A stretch of 64,000 nucleotides of DNA, from the NCBI RefSeq assembly GCF_024166365.1, contig NC_064827.1, forward strand, positions 51,860,635 through 51,924,634. The letters run 5' to 3'. This DNA is from Elephas maximus indicus. Its lineage: Eukaryota > Chordata > Mammalia > Proboscidea > Elephantidae. Shown piece after piece: positions 23,082 to 34,912 of this stretch; position 1 is the first letter of the stretch, and every line of letters starts with the position of its first letter. Position numbers and translations under genes: made by a program. Below the pieces are notes generated by a model. It was not told the DNA's origin and made no database searches. It was given only the letters and a program-made list of their open reading frames with translations.

Positions 23082-23330
23082 TTTCAATTTAAATGAGCAA
23101 GTTCAAATGGCATGTGTTGTAAGTCCATGGAGAGGCCAATACCTAATGCACTTAGATTTAATTTTTAAAATCCACATATACCTAAGAAATTGAAGAATAG
23201 AGACTAAGAACTAACATTTAAACAAGAAACCATCTTTTCCGGAATTACATTAATTAAAACAGGTTACTTGACACAGTGAAACAAAAACAAACAAAAAATA
23301 AAAATCTGTGATGTCTACTGGGTTTTTAAT

Positions 23331-23531
23331 GTCGTTAGTTGCTGTTGAGTCATTTCCAACTCACGGCGACTCCATGTGTGCAGACTAGAACAACTCCTTA
23401 GGGTCTTCAAGACTGATTTTTCAGAAACAGATTGCCAGGCCTGTCTTCAGAGGCACCTCTGGATGGGTTCGAACACCAGCTTTTTGGCTATTAATTGAAG
23501 ATTTAACCATTTGTGCCACGCAGGGACTCCT
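23331..23531 (-). mobile_element. AfroSINE variant, minus strand
   Basis: Same subtype as 17,451: CCATGTGTGCAGACTAG and CTGATTTTTCAGAAACAGATTG, head complement GCAGGGACTCC. A pure (TA)n run follows at 23,537-23,559. Confidence 0.92.
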
Positions 23532-23536
23532 TTTAA

Positions 23537-23559
23537 ATTATATATATATATATATATAA
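23537..23559. repeat. TA microsatellite
   Basis: Uninterrupted (TA)n. Confidence 0.9.
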
Positions 23560-23920
23560 AATTTTAAATGTTGTGTAGCTAAAACCATGTGTGTCTGTGT
23601 TTATTTTTTTAATATTTGTGACTTATTTTGTAGCCATTATATACACAAAAACTTTTCCCATTTATATATCATGTGAATACACAACTTTTCACTGGGTTAT
23701 TATGCTTTCTTTTTCATATTTTTAACTTGTCATTTATTTTGACATTTGTTTTTTATTTTCAAAATTTTATTCTGAGTTAATGCTTTTAACACGTTATATA
23801 ATTTATAATTTAACTAGTATGTTGCACAGTTTGAATTTGATGAGGCACAGACATAAGCAGTTTTATTTATTTTTTTCCTGCAGTTACTGCCTTTAAGCAT
23901 TTTTCCTCACTCGTCCCTTT
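23560..23920. other. No recognised feature; AT-rich
   Basis: Nothing supported. Confidence 0.4.
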
Positions 23921-23921
23921 T

Positions 23922-24115
23922 TGTTGCTGTTAGATGCCATTGAGTTGATTCTGAATTATAGCGACCCCACGTGCCAGAGTAGAAATACCCCATAGAGTTT
24001 TTTAGGTTGAAATCAGATCTCCACGTCTTTCTCTTGCAGAGCCCCTGGGTATGCTTAAACCACAAACCTTTGATTAGAAGCTGAATGCGTAGCCATTAGA
24101 GCTACCAGGGCTCCC
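23922..24115 (-). mobile_element. AfroSINE, minus strand
   Basis: Tail complement GTTGCTGTTAGATGCCATTGAG at left (the RTE-like end), head complement ACCAGGGCTCC at right; middle diverged. Confidence 0.9.
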
Positions 24116-24131
24116 TTACCTCTTAAAAATA

Positions 24132-25162
24132 TCTTGGATAGTTAAATGGGGAAAAGACAGTCTCTTTAACAAACGGTGCTGGCATAACTGGATATCCATC
24201 TGCAAAAAAAGTGAAACAAGACCCATATCTCACACCACACACAAAAACTAACTCAAAATGAATCAAAGATGTAAATATAAAATCTAAAACAATAAAGATC
24301 ATGGAAGAAAAAATAGGGATAGCGCCAGGAATCCTAATACATGTCATAATCAGTATACAAAACATTACTAATAATGCACAAAACACCAGAAGAGAAATTA
24401 GATAACTGAGGGCTCCTAAAAATCAAACACCTATGCTCATCCAAAGATTTCACCAAAAGAATAAAAAGATTACCTACCAGGAAAAAAATTTTGGCTACTA
24501 CAAATCCAATCAGTGTTTAATCTCTAAAATCTACAAGATACTGCAAAACCTCAACAACAAAAAGACAAATAACCCAATTAAAAAATGGTCAAGGGACGTG
24601 AACAGGCACTTCACCAAAGAAGGCATTCAGGTGGCTGACAGATACATGAGGAAATGCTCATGATCATTAGCCATTAGAGAAATGCAAATCAAAACTAAAA
24701 TGAGATACCATCTCACACCAACAAGGCTGGCATTAATCCAAAAAAACACAAAATAATAATTGTTGGAGAGATTATGGAGAGACTGGAACACTTATACACT
24801 GCCGGTGGGGATGTAAAATGGTGCAACCACTTTGGAAATCAATTTGGCACTTCCTTAAAAAGCTGGAAATGGAAGTACCACATGATCCAGCAATCCCACT
24901 CCTTGCAATACATCCTAGAGAAATAAGAGTCCTCACGTGAATTGATATATGCACACTCATGTTCATTGCAGCACTGTTTACAATAGCAAAAAGATGGAAA
25001 CAACCAAAGTGCCTATCAACAGATGAATGGATAAACAAATTATGGTATAGTCACACAATGGAATGCTATGCAACGATAAAGAACAATCATGAATCCCTGA
25101 AACATCTCATAACGTGCATGAATCTGGAAGACATTAGGCTGAGTGAAATTAGTCAGTCATAA
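24132..25162 (+). pseudogene. L1 ORF2 C-terminal remnant
   Basis: Encodes the L1 ORF2p C-terminal region: [19 protein letters not shown] (24,562 onward), then the ALFTIAKRWKQPKCLSTDEW region (24,968 onward), ending DIRLSEISQS and TAA at 25,160-25,162. Interrupted by stops and frameshifts, so not functional. The reverse transcriptase and endonuclease are not present. Confidence 0.85.
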
Positions 25163-26230
25163 AAGGACAAATACTGTATGAGACCACTATTATAAGAACT
25201 CAAGAAAAGGTTTAAACAGAAGAAAACATTCTTTGATGGCTATGAGAATGGGGAGGGAGAGGGGAGTTCACTAATTACATAAAAAAAAAAAATAGTAGAC
25301 AAGAATTATTTTAGGTGAAGGCGAGGGGAAGGACAACACACAATACAGGGGAAGTCAGCACAACTGGACTAAACCAAAAGCTAAGAAGTTTTCTGAATAC
25401 ACCCAAACACTTCGAGGGACAGAGTAGCAGGGATGGGGTCTGGGAAACACGGTTTCAGGGGATATCTAGGTCAATTGGCATAACAAAGTGTATTAAGAAA
25501 ACATTCTGCATCCCACTTTGGTAAGTGGCATCTGGGGTCTTAAAAGCCAGCAAGTAGCCACATAAGATCATCAATTAGTCTCAACCCACCTAAAGCAAAG
25601 GAGAATGAAGAACACCAAAGACACAGGGAAAATATGAGCTCAAGAGACAGAAAGGGCCACATAAACCAGAGACTCCATCAGCCTGAGACCTGAAGAGCTA
25701 GATGGTGCCTGGCTACCACCAATGACTGTCCTGACAGGGAACACAACAGAGAATCCCTGATGGAGTGGGAGAAAAGTGGAACACAGACCTCAAATTCTAG
25801 CGAAAAGACCTGACTTAAGAGCCCCAGGCCACATGACAGTACTCACCCATGGCATGACTGAGACCGGAGGGACCCCAGAGGTCATGGCCCCTGGACTCTG
25901 TTAGCACAAAACTAAAACCATTCCTGAAGCCAATGCTTCAAAGATTAGACTGGACTATAACACATAAAGTGATACTGGTGAGGAGTATACTTCTTAGCTC
26001 AAGTAGACACATGAGACTATGTGGACAGTCCCTGTCTGGAGGTAAGATGAGAAGGCAGAGGGGGACAAGAGCTGGTTGAATGGGCACAGGAAATACAAGG
26101 TGGAGAGAAGGAGTGTGCTGTCACATTGTAGGGAGAGCCACTAGGGTCACATAACAATGTGTGTATAAGTTTTTGTATGAGAAACTGACTTGAATTATAA
26201 ACTTTCACTTAGAGCAAAATAAAATTTCTT
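24132..26230 (+). mobile_element. L1 LINE, plus strand, 5'-truncated, 3' end complete
   Basis: Contains the last ~340 codons of ORF2, a ~1.05-kb 3' UTR (25,163-26,215) and a poly(A) tail at 26,233-26,245. The 3' UTR has AG-rich stretches (GCCCCAGGCCACATGACAG; GAGACAGAAAGGGCC) and shares its last ~230 bp with the L1 at 14,976. TATCTTGG occurs at both edges (24,127 and 26,261) and may be the target site, but A/T-rich extra sequence follows the tail, so this is uncertain. Confidence 0.92.
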
Positions 26231-26269
26231 TTTTAAAAAAAAATACACACATCTATATGTATCTTGGGT

Positions 26270-26313
26270 ATATCGTGAGTCAGAATGGACTTGATTGCAA
26301 CTAACAACAGCAA
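26270..26313 (+). repeat. AfroSINE/RTE 3' tail fragment
   Basis: TATATCGTGAGTCAGAATGG followed by CTTGATTGCAACTAACAACAG matches only the last ~45 bp shared by RTE and AfroSINE; no head. Confidence 0.75.
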
Positions 26314-26314
26314 A

Positions 26315-26985
26315 AACCATTTAACTTTCTAGTCATTTTCAGGCATTCAAAAGTACATTTCTGTCTAAACAACTTAAAACTTTCTTCTCACATCCAAATT
26401 TAACTTTTTTCTGTGCCATTTTCTGTCATTCTAGCTCAAACCCAATCTGTGCCCAAGAGACCTGCACTGAAAGAAGGTTTGTACTGCTCTTTCCCTGGCC
26501 TCTTCCCCTCTTTTTTTTTTTTTTGCTTTTGACTCTTACAAGCGGTGGTAAAGGGAGTAGAGAACTACATGCAAGAGACCAAAAATGTTTTACTTGGTTG
26601 CACTGTTGAAGTCTGTACGTTTCCTGAAAAATAGACATCTAAATGCTAGGTTAAACAGTGAGGTTTTTAGGAGGCCCTGTTAGAGGTTCCCCATTGCATC
26701 ATTCTTTATATTTCTGGAAGGGCTTTTCATGAGCTGTCCTTAGTCCTTGTAATTTAGCTAATAGTTTTTCCCTGTATGAGGTTCCATAGCCCAGTAGGCA
26801 ACTTCCTTTGGTAGGGCACTGAAAAGATAACCCATGCTCAGCTGTTATTACTTGTTCACTTGGCTCATGGAAAATCCACACATCCGTTCTTACCATGCAT
26901 GTCAAATTCTGAGAGTTCGGGCTCTGTCTTTCTTATCTGATGTCTCTCTAATTTTCTTCCCTATCCTCCACCTCAAATAAAATAT
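26315..26985. other. No gene; single-copy-like DNA
   Basis: Poly-T run near 26,511-26,524; short chance frames only. Confidence 0.4.
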
Positions 26986-27183
26986 CAATTACTGTTGAAT
27001 TCATTCTGACTCACGGTGACTCTATGTGTGTCAGAGTAGAGCTGTGCTCCATAGGGTGTTAGGTGGTTGGTTTTTCAGAAGTGGATCATCAAATCTTTCT
27101 TGGGAGGTGCTTCTGAGTGTACTTGAACCTCCAATCATGAGCATAGCAGCTAAGAAAATTAACTGTTTGCACCACCCAAGGAT
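26986..27183 (-). mobile_element. AfroSINE variant, minus strand
   Basis: CTATGTGTGTCAGAGTAGAG and the GGTTTTTCAGAAGTGGATC middle; head complement TTGCACCACCCAAGG. Same subtype as 17,451 and 23,331. Confidence 0.9.
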
Positions 27184-27189
27184 TACAAC

Positions 27190-28225
27190 TCAAAAGCTGG
27201 GCTCAAGACAGCCACTATTCTGAATAAGCAGTGATTCATCCAAGGAATAGCAGCTCATCTCTCCTTCTTCTAGGTAACCTTGTTCTAAAGCAGTGGGTTC
27301 TCTTAGCTTTCCCATCTCTTGGTCTGAGGGAATAGACATTCTTTCGTAGGCTGACAATGCATGACTCCTCTGTGTTCCTTATTTCCTTAAACTCTCCTTA
27401 GATACCCCGCTTTTCATAAAATCGAATGTGTAATGGACTCATGGTCTCAGAGTCAGTTAAACTATCCCTTAGAAAATCATGTAGCCTATACCATTTGACT
27501 TGTTAGCACCTGTATCTAGACTAGAGCTAAGTTACAGCTTGTGAAAGCATTCAGGCTCAAATTCTGAGACAATATGAAAGACTCACTCAACACCCTTTTA
27601 AAGTATTTTCACTGAGAATTATACTTTTTGGTCTTTTTTAGAATTTTTATTTACTCAGAAAAGCTTTTTAGAAGATCTCAGTCCTCTATACAACAGATGG
27701 CCATCCTTTTCCTTTGAAATTTAAACAAGCTTATCGAGTACTGATTTTCCCATTGGTGAAGGGAGAGCCCCAGGCCATGTGACAGTGTTCACCCATGGCT
27801 ACTACTGATGCAGTCAGGGTGAATCAATCCAGAGGTTGGAATGAAACAATCACATTCTTTCTGTCAATAATTGAAAGTGATACTGAGACCAGGTCAGCCT
27901 GCAGTATGATATACTGAGCACGTGAATGAAGACTTCAGGTGTTGTTGGAGCCACAGGCTACACTGGAATTTTGGGTGAGAAAACACGTAAAAGGAGAGAT
28001 TAAAATCCACCTGAGAAAGTTATACAATGAGTGGAGCTGCTTTGTGAGTTTCTCATTGCTGTGAGTCCATGCTTTACTCCTTGCTGTTCATTCTTGCGGG
28101 ATTCTCTATTCTCGCAAAACAGGAAAGTCTCACGTTATTTGTGCTACTTTAAAAGAGTTCATGTTCCTTGTAAGGAAATGAGGTCTAACAAAAACACTTT
28201 TGTGAATCAGTTTTATATGATTCCT
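27190..28225. other. No gene; small L1 3' UTR scrap at 27,763-27,802
   Basis: GAGAGCCCCAGGCCATGTG then GTGTTCACCCATGG matches the L1 3' UTR near 25,820; the rest is not recognised. Confidence 0.5.
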
Positions 28226-29274
28226 CAGCGTGCTGTTGATTCAGTTCTGACTCATAGCGATCCTATGTACAATGGAATGAAACACTGCCTGGTCCTGTGT
28301 CATCCTCACAATCACTGCTATGCTTGAGCCCATGGTTGCAGCCACCATGTCAATCCATCTCATTGAGGGTCTTCCTCTTTTTTGATGACCCTCTACCAAG
28401 CATGATGTCTCTCTCCAGGGACCTATCCCTTCTGATAACATGTCCAAAGTATGTGAGACATAGTCTCACCATCCTTGCTTCTAAGGAGCATTCTGGTTGT
28501 ACTTCTTCCAAGACAGACTTGTTTGCTCTTTTGGCAGTCCATGGTATATTCAATATTCTTCGCCAGCACCATAATTCAAAGGTGTCAATTCTTCTTCGGT
28601 CTTCATTATTCGTTGGCCAGCTTTCGTATGCATACAAGTCGATTGAAAACACCATGACTTGGACCAGGCACACCTTAGTCTTTAAGGTGACATCTTCACT
28701 TTTCATCAGTTTAAAGAGATCTTTTCAGCAGATTTACCCAACGCGATGCATCTTTTGATTTCTTAACTGCTGCGTCATGGATATTCATTGTAGATCCAAG
28801 TCAAATGAAATTCTTGACAACATCAATCTTTTCATCATTCATCATGATGTTGCTTATTGGTCCAGCTGTGAGGATTTTTGTTTTCTTTATATTGAGGTGC
28901 AATCCATACTGAAGGCTGTGGTGTTTGATCTTCATCAGTAAGTGCGTCAAGTCCCCTTAACTTTCAGCAAGCAAAGTTGTATCATCTGTATAAAGCAGGT
29001 TGTTAATGAGTCTTCCCCAATCCCCATTCTTCTTCATATAACCCAGCTTCTCAGATTATTTGCTCAGCATACAGATTGAATAGGTATATGAAAGGCTACA
29101 ACCCTGATGCACACCTTTCCTGACTTTAAGCCACACAGTATCCCCTAGTTCTATTCAAACAACTGCCTCTTGATCTATGTACAGGTTCCTCATGAGCACA
29201 ATTAAGTGTTCCAGAATTCCCATTCTCTGCAATGTTGTCCCTAATTTGTTATGATCCACACAGTTGAATGCCTT

Positions 29275-32200
29275 GTTGTTGTTGTCGTTATGTGCCGTCG
29301 AGTCGGTTCTGACTCATAGTAACCCTATGCACAACAGAAGGAAACATTGCCCGGTCCTGCAGCATCCTTACAATAGTTGTTATGCTTGAGCTCATTGTTG
29401 CAGCCACTGTGTCAATCCACCTCGTTGAGGGCCTTCCTCTTTTCCACTGACCCTGTACTCTGCCAAGCACGATGTCCTTCTCCAGGGACTGACCTCTCCT
29501 GACAACATGTCCAAAGTATGTAAGATGCAGTCTCGCCATCCTTGCTTCTAAGGAGCATTCTGGTTGTATTTCTTCCAAGACATATTTGTTTGTTCTTTTG
29601 GCAGTCCATGGTGTATTCAATATTCTTCGCCAACACCACAATTTAAAGGCGTCAACTCTTCTTCAGTCTTCCTTATTCATTGTCCAGCTTTCACATGCAT
29701 ATGATGTGATTGAAAATACCAAGGCTTGGGTCAGGTGCACCTTAGTCTTCAGGGTGACATCTTTGCTCTTCAACACTTTGAAGAGGTCCTTTGCAGCAGA
29801 TTTGCCCAATGCAATGCATCTTTTGATTTCTTGACTCCTGCTTCCATGGCTGTTGACTGTGGATCCAAGTAAAATGAAATCCTTGACAACTTCAGTCTTT
29901 TCTCCGTTTATCATGATGTTGCTCACTGGTCCAGTTGTGAGGATTTTTGTTTTCTTTATGTTGAGATGTAATCCATACTGAAGGCTGTGGTCTTTGATCT
30001 TCATTAGTAAGTGCTTCAAGTACTCTTTCACTTGTGTCATCTGCATGACGCAGGTTGTTAATGAGTCTTCCTCCAATCCTGATGTCCTGTTCCTCTTTAT
30101 ATAGTCCAGCTTCTAGTATTATTTGTTCAGCATACAGATTAAATAGGTATGGTGAAAGAATACAACCCTGACGCACACCTTTCCTGACTTTAAACCAATC
30201 AGTATCTCCTTGTTCTGTCCGAACAACTGCCTCTTGATCTATGTAAAGGTTCCTCATGAGCGCAATTAAGTGTTCTGGAAGTCCCACTCTTCGCAGTGTT
30301 ATCCGTAGTTTGTTATGATCCACACAGTCAAATGCCTTTGCATAATCAATAAAACCCAGGTAAACATCCTTCTGGTATTCTCTGCTTTCAGCCAGGATCC
30401 ATCTGACATCACCAATGATATCCCTGGTTCCACGTCCTCTTCTGAAACCGGCCTGAATTTCTGGCAGTTCCCTGTCAATATACTGCTGCAGCCATTTTTG
30501 AATGATCTTCAGCAGCATTTTGCTTGCGTCTGATATTAATGATATTGTTCTATAATTTCCACATTCGGTTGGATCACCTTTCTTGGGAATAGGCATAAAT
30601 ATGGATCTCTTCCAGTCAGTTGGCCAGGAAGCTGTCTTCCATATTTCTTGGCATAGACGAGTGAGCACCTCCAGTGCTGCATCTGTTTGTTGAAACATCT
30701 CAATTGATATTCCATCAATTCCTGGAGCCTTGTTTCTCGCCAATGCCTTCAGAGCAGCTTGGACTTCTTCCTTCAGCACCATCGGTTTCTGATCATATGC
30801 CACCTCTTGAAATGGTTGAATATCGACTAATTCTTTTTGGTATAATGACTCTGTATTCCTTCCATCTTCTTTTGATGCTTCCTGCATCATTTAATATTTT
30901 CCCCATGGAATCCTTCACTATTGCAACTAGAGGCTTGAATTTTTTCTTCAGTTCTTTCAGCTTGAGAAACGCCAAGCGTGTTCTTCCCTTTTGGTTTTCC
31001 GTCTCCAGCTCTTTCCACATGTCATTATAATACTTTATTTTGTCCTCTCGAGAGGCCCTTTGAAATCTTCTGTTCGGTTCTTTTACTTCATCAATTCTTC
31101 CTTTTGCCTTAGCTGCTTGACGCTCAAAAGCTAGTTTCAGAGTCTCCTCTGACATCCACCCTGGTCTTTTCTCTCTTTCCTGTCTTTTCAGTGACCTCTT
31201 CCTTTCTTCATGGATGATGTCATTAATGTCATTCCACAACTCATCTGGTCTTCGCTCACTAGTGTTCAATGCGTCAGATCTATTCTTGAGATGGTTTCTG
31301 AATTCAGGTGAGATATACTCAAGGTCATATTTTGGCTCTCGTGGACTTGTTCTGATTTTCTTTAGTTTCGGCTTGAACTTGCATATGAGCAATTGATGGT
31401 CTGTTCCACAGTTGGCCCCTGGCCTTGTTCTGACTGATGATATTGAGCTTTTCCATTGTCTCTTTCCACAGACATAGTCAATTTGATTTCTGTGTGTTCC
31501 ATCTGGCGAGATCAATGTGTATAGTCGCCGTTTATGTTGGTGAAAGAAGGTATTTGCAATGAAGAAGTCTTTGGTCTTGCAAAATTCTATCATTCGATCT
31601 CCAGCATTGTTTCTATCACCGAGGCCATGTTTTCCAACTACTGATCCTTCTTCTTTGTTTCCAACTTTTGCATTCCAATCGCCAGTAATTATCAATGCAT
31701 CTTGATTGCATGTTCAATCAATTTCAGACTGCAGCAGCTGATAAAAATCTTCTATTTCTTCATCTTTGGCCCTAGTGGTTGGTGCGTAAATTTGAATAAT
31801 AGTCATATTAACTGGTCTTCCTTGTAGGCATATGGATATTATCCTATCACTGACAGCAATGTACTTCAGGACAGATCTTGAAATGTTCTTTTTGACAATG
31901 AATGCAACACCATTCCCCCTTCAAGTTGTCATTCCCAGCATAGTAGACTATATGATTGTCCAATTCAAAATGGCCAATACCAGTCTATTTCAGCTCACTA
32001 ATGCCTAGGATATAGATATTTATGCGTTCCATTTCATTTTTGACAATTTCCAACTTTCCTAGATTCATACTTCATACAGTCCACGTTCCGATTATTAATG
32101 GATGCTTGCAGCTGTTTCTTCTCATTTTGAATCGTGCCACATCAGGAAATGAAGGTCCTAAAAGCTTTACTCCATCCATGTCATTAAAGTTGATGCTACT

Positions 32201-32491
32201 TTGTGGAGGCAGCTCTTCCCCAGTCATCTTTTGAGTTCCTTCCAACCTGGGGGCTCATCTTCCAGCACTATAACAGACAATGCTCTGCTGTTCGTAAGGT
32301 TTTCACTGGCTAATGCTTTTCAGAAGGAGACTGCCGGGTCCTTCTTCCTAGTCTGTCTTAGTCTGGAAGCTCAGCTGAAACCTGTCCTCCATGGGTGACC
32401 CTGCTGGTATCTGAATACTGGTGGCATAGCTTCCAGCATCACAGCAACACACAAGCCCCCACAGTATGACAAACTGACAGACACGTGGGGT
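29275..32491 (-). mobile_element. Full-length RTE LINE nested in an older RTE
   Basis: 3217 bp on the minus strand from its 5' end (ACCCCACGTGTCTGTCAG, complement at about 32,491) to an (AAC)n-type tail at 29,275. Flanked by perfect 12-bp GTTGAATGCCTT repeats (29,263-29,274 and 32,492-32,503). The same 5' start appears in the plus-strand copy at 53,066, so both look complete. 5' UTR about 366 bp, one long coding region of about 945 codons, almost no 3' UTR. Broken by a 2-bp and a 14-bp deletion and by stops. Confidence 0.96.
29288..32125 (-). pseudogene. RTE endonuclease-reverse transcriptase ORF, broken
   Basis: One protein in the parent: apurinic-type endonuclease, linker, reverse transcriptase, C-terminal domain. 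Start chosen at the ATG complement 32,123-32,125 by match with the other full copy. Endonuclease: GDWNAKVG (31,680 region), QIDYV and GTDHQLL (catalytic Asp/His motif). Reverse transcriptase (30,890-29,892): NKAPGIDGIS, FMPIPKKGD, GFIDYAKAFD, RQGCILSPYLFN and the active-site box as HADD, where the copy at 55,281 has YADD. Breaks: 2-bp deletion near 30,853 (between KEY and ESLY), 14-bp deletion near 30,040, and a TGA (CGA in parent) near 29,664. The frame ends DGT-TAA at 29,288-29,290, 13 bp before the tail. Confidence 0.92.
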
Positions 32492-33727
32492 GTTGAATGC
32501 CTTAGCACAGTCAATAAAACACATCTTTCAGCTTTTTTCTGCTTTAAGCAGGACTGATTTGACATCAGCAATGATATCCTGGTTCCACATACTCTTCTGA
32601 ATCTGGCTTGAATCTGTGGAATTTCCTTGTTGATATACTGCTGCAGCCGCTTTTGATTGATCTTCAGCAAAATTTTACTTGCGTGTGATATTAATGATAT
32701 TGTTCTATAATATCTGCATTCGATCGGATCACTTTTCTTGGAAATAGGCAAGGTAGCTATTTTCCAAATTTTTTGGCATAGATGAGGGTACACTCCCAGT
32801 GCCTCATCCATTTGTTGAAACATCTCAGTTGGTATTCCATCAGTTCCTGGAGCCTTGTTTTTTGCGAGTGCCTTCAGCGCAGCTTGTAATTCTTCCTTCA
32901 TTACTATCAGTTCCTGATCGTGAACTACCTTCTGAAATCATTGAATGTCCACCAATTCTTGTTGGCGTCATGACTCTGAATATTCCTTCCATCTTCTTTT
33001 GATACTTCCTGCATCATTTAATATTTTCGCTGTAGAATCTTTCAATATTGCAACTCTAGGCTTGAATTTTTTCTTCAGTTCTTTCAACTTGGGAAATGCT
33101 GAGCGTTTTCTTCCCTTTTCGTTTTCTGTCTCCAGGTGTTTGCACATGTTGTTATAACACTTTACTTTGTCTTCTCGAGCCACCCTTTGAAATCTTCTGG
33201 CCAGCTCTTTTGCTTCGTCATTTCTTTCTATTGCTTTAGCTACTTGACATTCAAGAGCAAGTTTCAGAGTCCCTTCTGACACCATTTTGGTCCTTTCTTT
33301 CTTTCCTGTCTTTTGAATGACCTCTTGCTTTCTTAATGTATAGTGTCCTTGATGTCATTCCACAGCTGGTCTGGCCTTCAGTCATTAGTGTTCAAGGGGT
33401 CAAATCTATTCTTGAGATGGTCTCTAAATTCAGGTGGGATATAGTCAAAGGTCATGCTTTGGCTCTTGTGGACTTGTTCTAATTTTCTTCAGTTCCAACT
33501 TGATTTTGTATATGGGCAATTAATGGTCAGTTCCACAGTCAGCCCCTAGTCTTGTTCTGACTGATGATCTTGAGTTTCCCATCATCTCTTTCTACTGATG
33601 CAGTCAACTTGATTCCTGTGTATTCCATCTGCCGAGGTCCACGTGTATAGTCACCATTTGTGTTGGTGAAAAAAGGTATTTGCAATGAAGAAGTCATTCT
33701 TGCAAAATTCTATCATTTGATCTCCAG

Positions 33728-33765
33728 CATATTTTCCAAATACCAGCCATATTTTCCAAATACCA
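33728..33765. repeat. 18-bp direct duplication at the RTE 5' break
   Basis: CATATTTTCCAAATACCA occurs at 33,728-33,745 and 33,748-33,765 at the truncated end of the outer RTE. Confidence 0.9.
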
Positions 33766-33779
33766 ATCCTTCTTCATGA

Positions 33780-34350
33780 GTACATTGCCTCATCCCATTT
33801 TGTTTCAGATAAATGTAGAATATTATGCGTTTTCAAATAAACTAGAAACCAAGGAATCTGATATATTATGTCGTGTCAAATTAGATCTTAGAGTATAGGA
33901 ATTATCGCTGCTACACCCGATTTATCTGTTATTACAAACACAAAACAAAACCAAACAATCAAAGAGCTATCTTTTCAACCAAACAAAAACATAAACAGTC
34001 TGTGTTTTAGGAGAACATAAATATTCTCAAACATTCTTAAGTGTTCATTTTGATATTCTGCAGAGCGTGACAACATAAATTTAAGTTACACTTCATGTTT
34101 TACCTCCTCACAGAAAGACGATAGGAAATTCCCAAAGCAAAGAATAGAATACTAGAAAAAAAAAAAAGAAAAAGAAAAAGCAAGCCAACAAACCTAGGAA
34201 CACTTGTCATAATATAATGCCATTCTTTTCCCAGCTCACTCCCTTTAATGTCACAGATTATGCCATGGGGACATTTTGATGAAGGAATAAAGGCTTTTCA
34301 AACCTGGAAGGAAAAGTTCCAGAATCCCTTTTTGGAGGATGCTTTAGTTG
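33780..34350. other. No gene; AT-rich with an A-rich run at 34,153-34,180
   Basis: Nothing else recognised. Confidence 0.4.
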
Positions 34351-34356
34351 ATAAAG

Positions 34357-34510
34357 AAGCCCTCATGGCACAGTGGTTAAGAGCTTGGCTGCTAATCAAA
34401 AGGTTGGCAGTTTGAATCCACTAGTTGCTCCCTATGGGGTGGTTCTACTTTGTCCTATCGGGTTGCTATGACTTGAAATCGACATCATGGCCAATGGGAT
34501 TGGTTTTTAT
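34357..34510 (+). mobile_element. AfroSINE, plus strand, short form
   Basis: Flanked by perfect TTGATAAAG repeats (34,348-34,356 and 34,511-34,519). Middle reduced (CTAGTTGCTCCCTATGGGG joins directly), about 10 bp shorter than other short copies. Confidence 0.94.
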
Positions 34511-34519
34511 TTGATAAAG

Positions 34520-34910
34520 CTTTTGGAATCAAGTGTTTCAGAGTATATTTAGTTCCACAGCACATATTATCTAGAGTATTTTGATTACAAGTAATAAAAA
34601 TAATTTTGGCTAACTTAAAAAATGGAAAATTTATGGAATGAGGTTTTGAGTAATTGAAGAAGGTGAGCTGCAGGTAGGATTGGAATAAAAAAACTTCAGG
34701 GACTCTGGGTATGAGGAACCAATGAACAAGCTCTTCCAGCATTTCCTTAACTCACATATTGGGCCATGTTCCCCTCTTCTGCCATCCTAACATCCACTTA
34801 TTTCTGCTTTTCAAAACCCTGTTCACATTGTACTGACCTATCTGTTCACATTGTACAGACCTATCTGTTCACATCACTGTCTTTGGACTGAATCAGCTTC
34901 AACTGTTCCA
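34520..34910. other. No gene; 23-bp tandem repeat at 34,819-34,874
   Basis: CTGTTCACATTGTACTGACC with three more bases is present 2.4 times; remainder not recognised. Confidence 0.6.
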
Positions 34911-34912
34911 TT

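Larger units (their letters stand above)
28228..33775 (-). mobile_element. Outer RTE LINE, minus strand, split by a nested RTE
   Basis: The 3' part occupies 28,228-29,262 and the 5' part resumes at 32,504-33,775, reading continuously across the insertion (the frame for the FDCV/AKAFD reverse transcriptase region is cut by it). It is 5'-truncated within the endonuclease region near 33,775. Total RTE sequence is about 2.3 kb. Remnant frames: C-terminal domain (28,350-28,706), reverse transcriptase start (32,371-32,901) and linker (32,968-33,285). More diverged than the nested copy. Confidence 0.95.

Noticed and set aside
28297..28758. A 153-codon plus-strand frame
   Set aside because: Antisense shadow of the RTE C-terminal coding region.
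29892..31695. Two long minus-strand frames (332 and 300 codons) as host genes
   Set aside because: They are RTE reverse transcriptase and endonuclease regions inside an element with tail and target duplication; the frame is broken.
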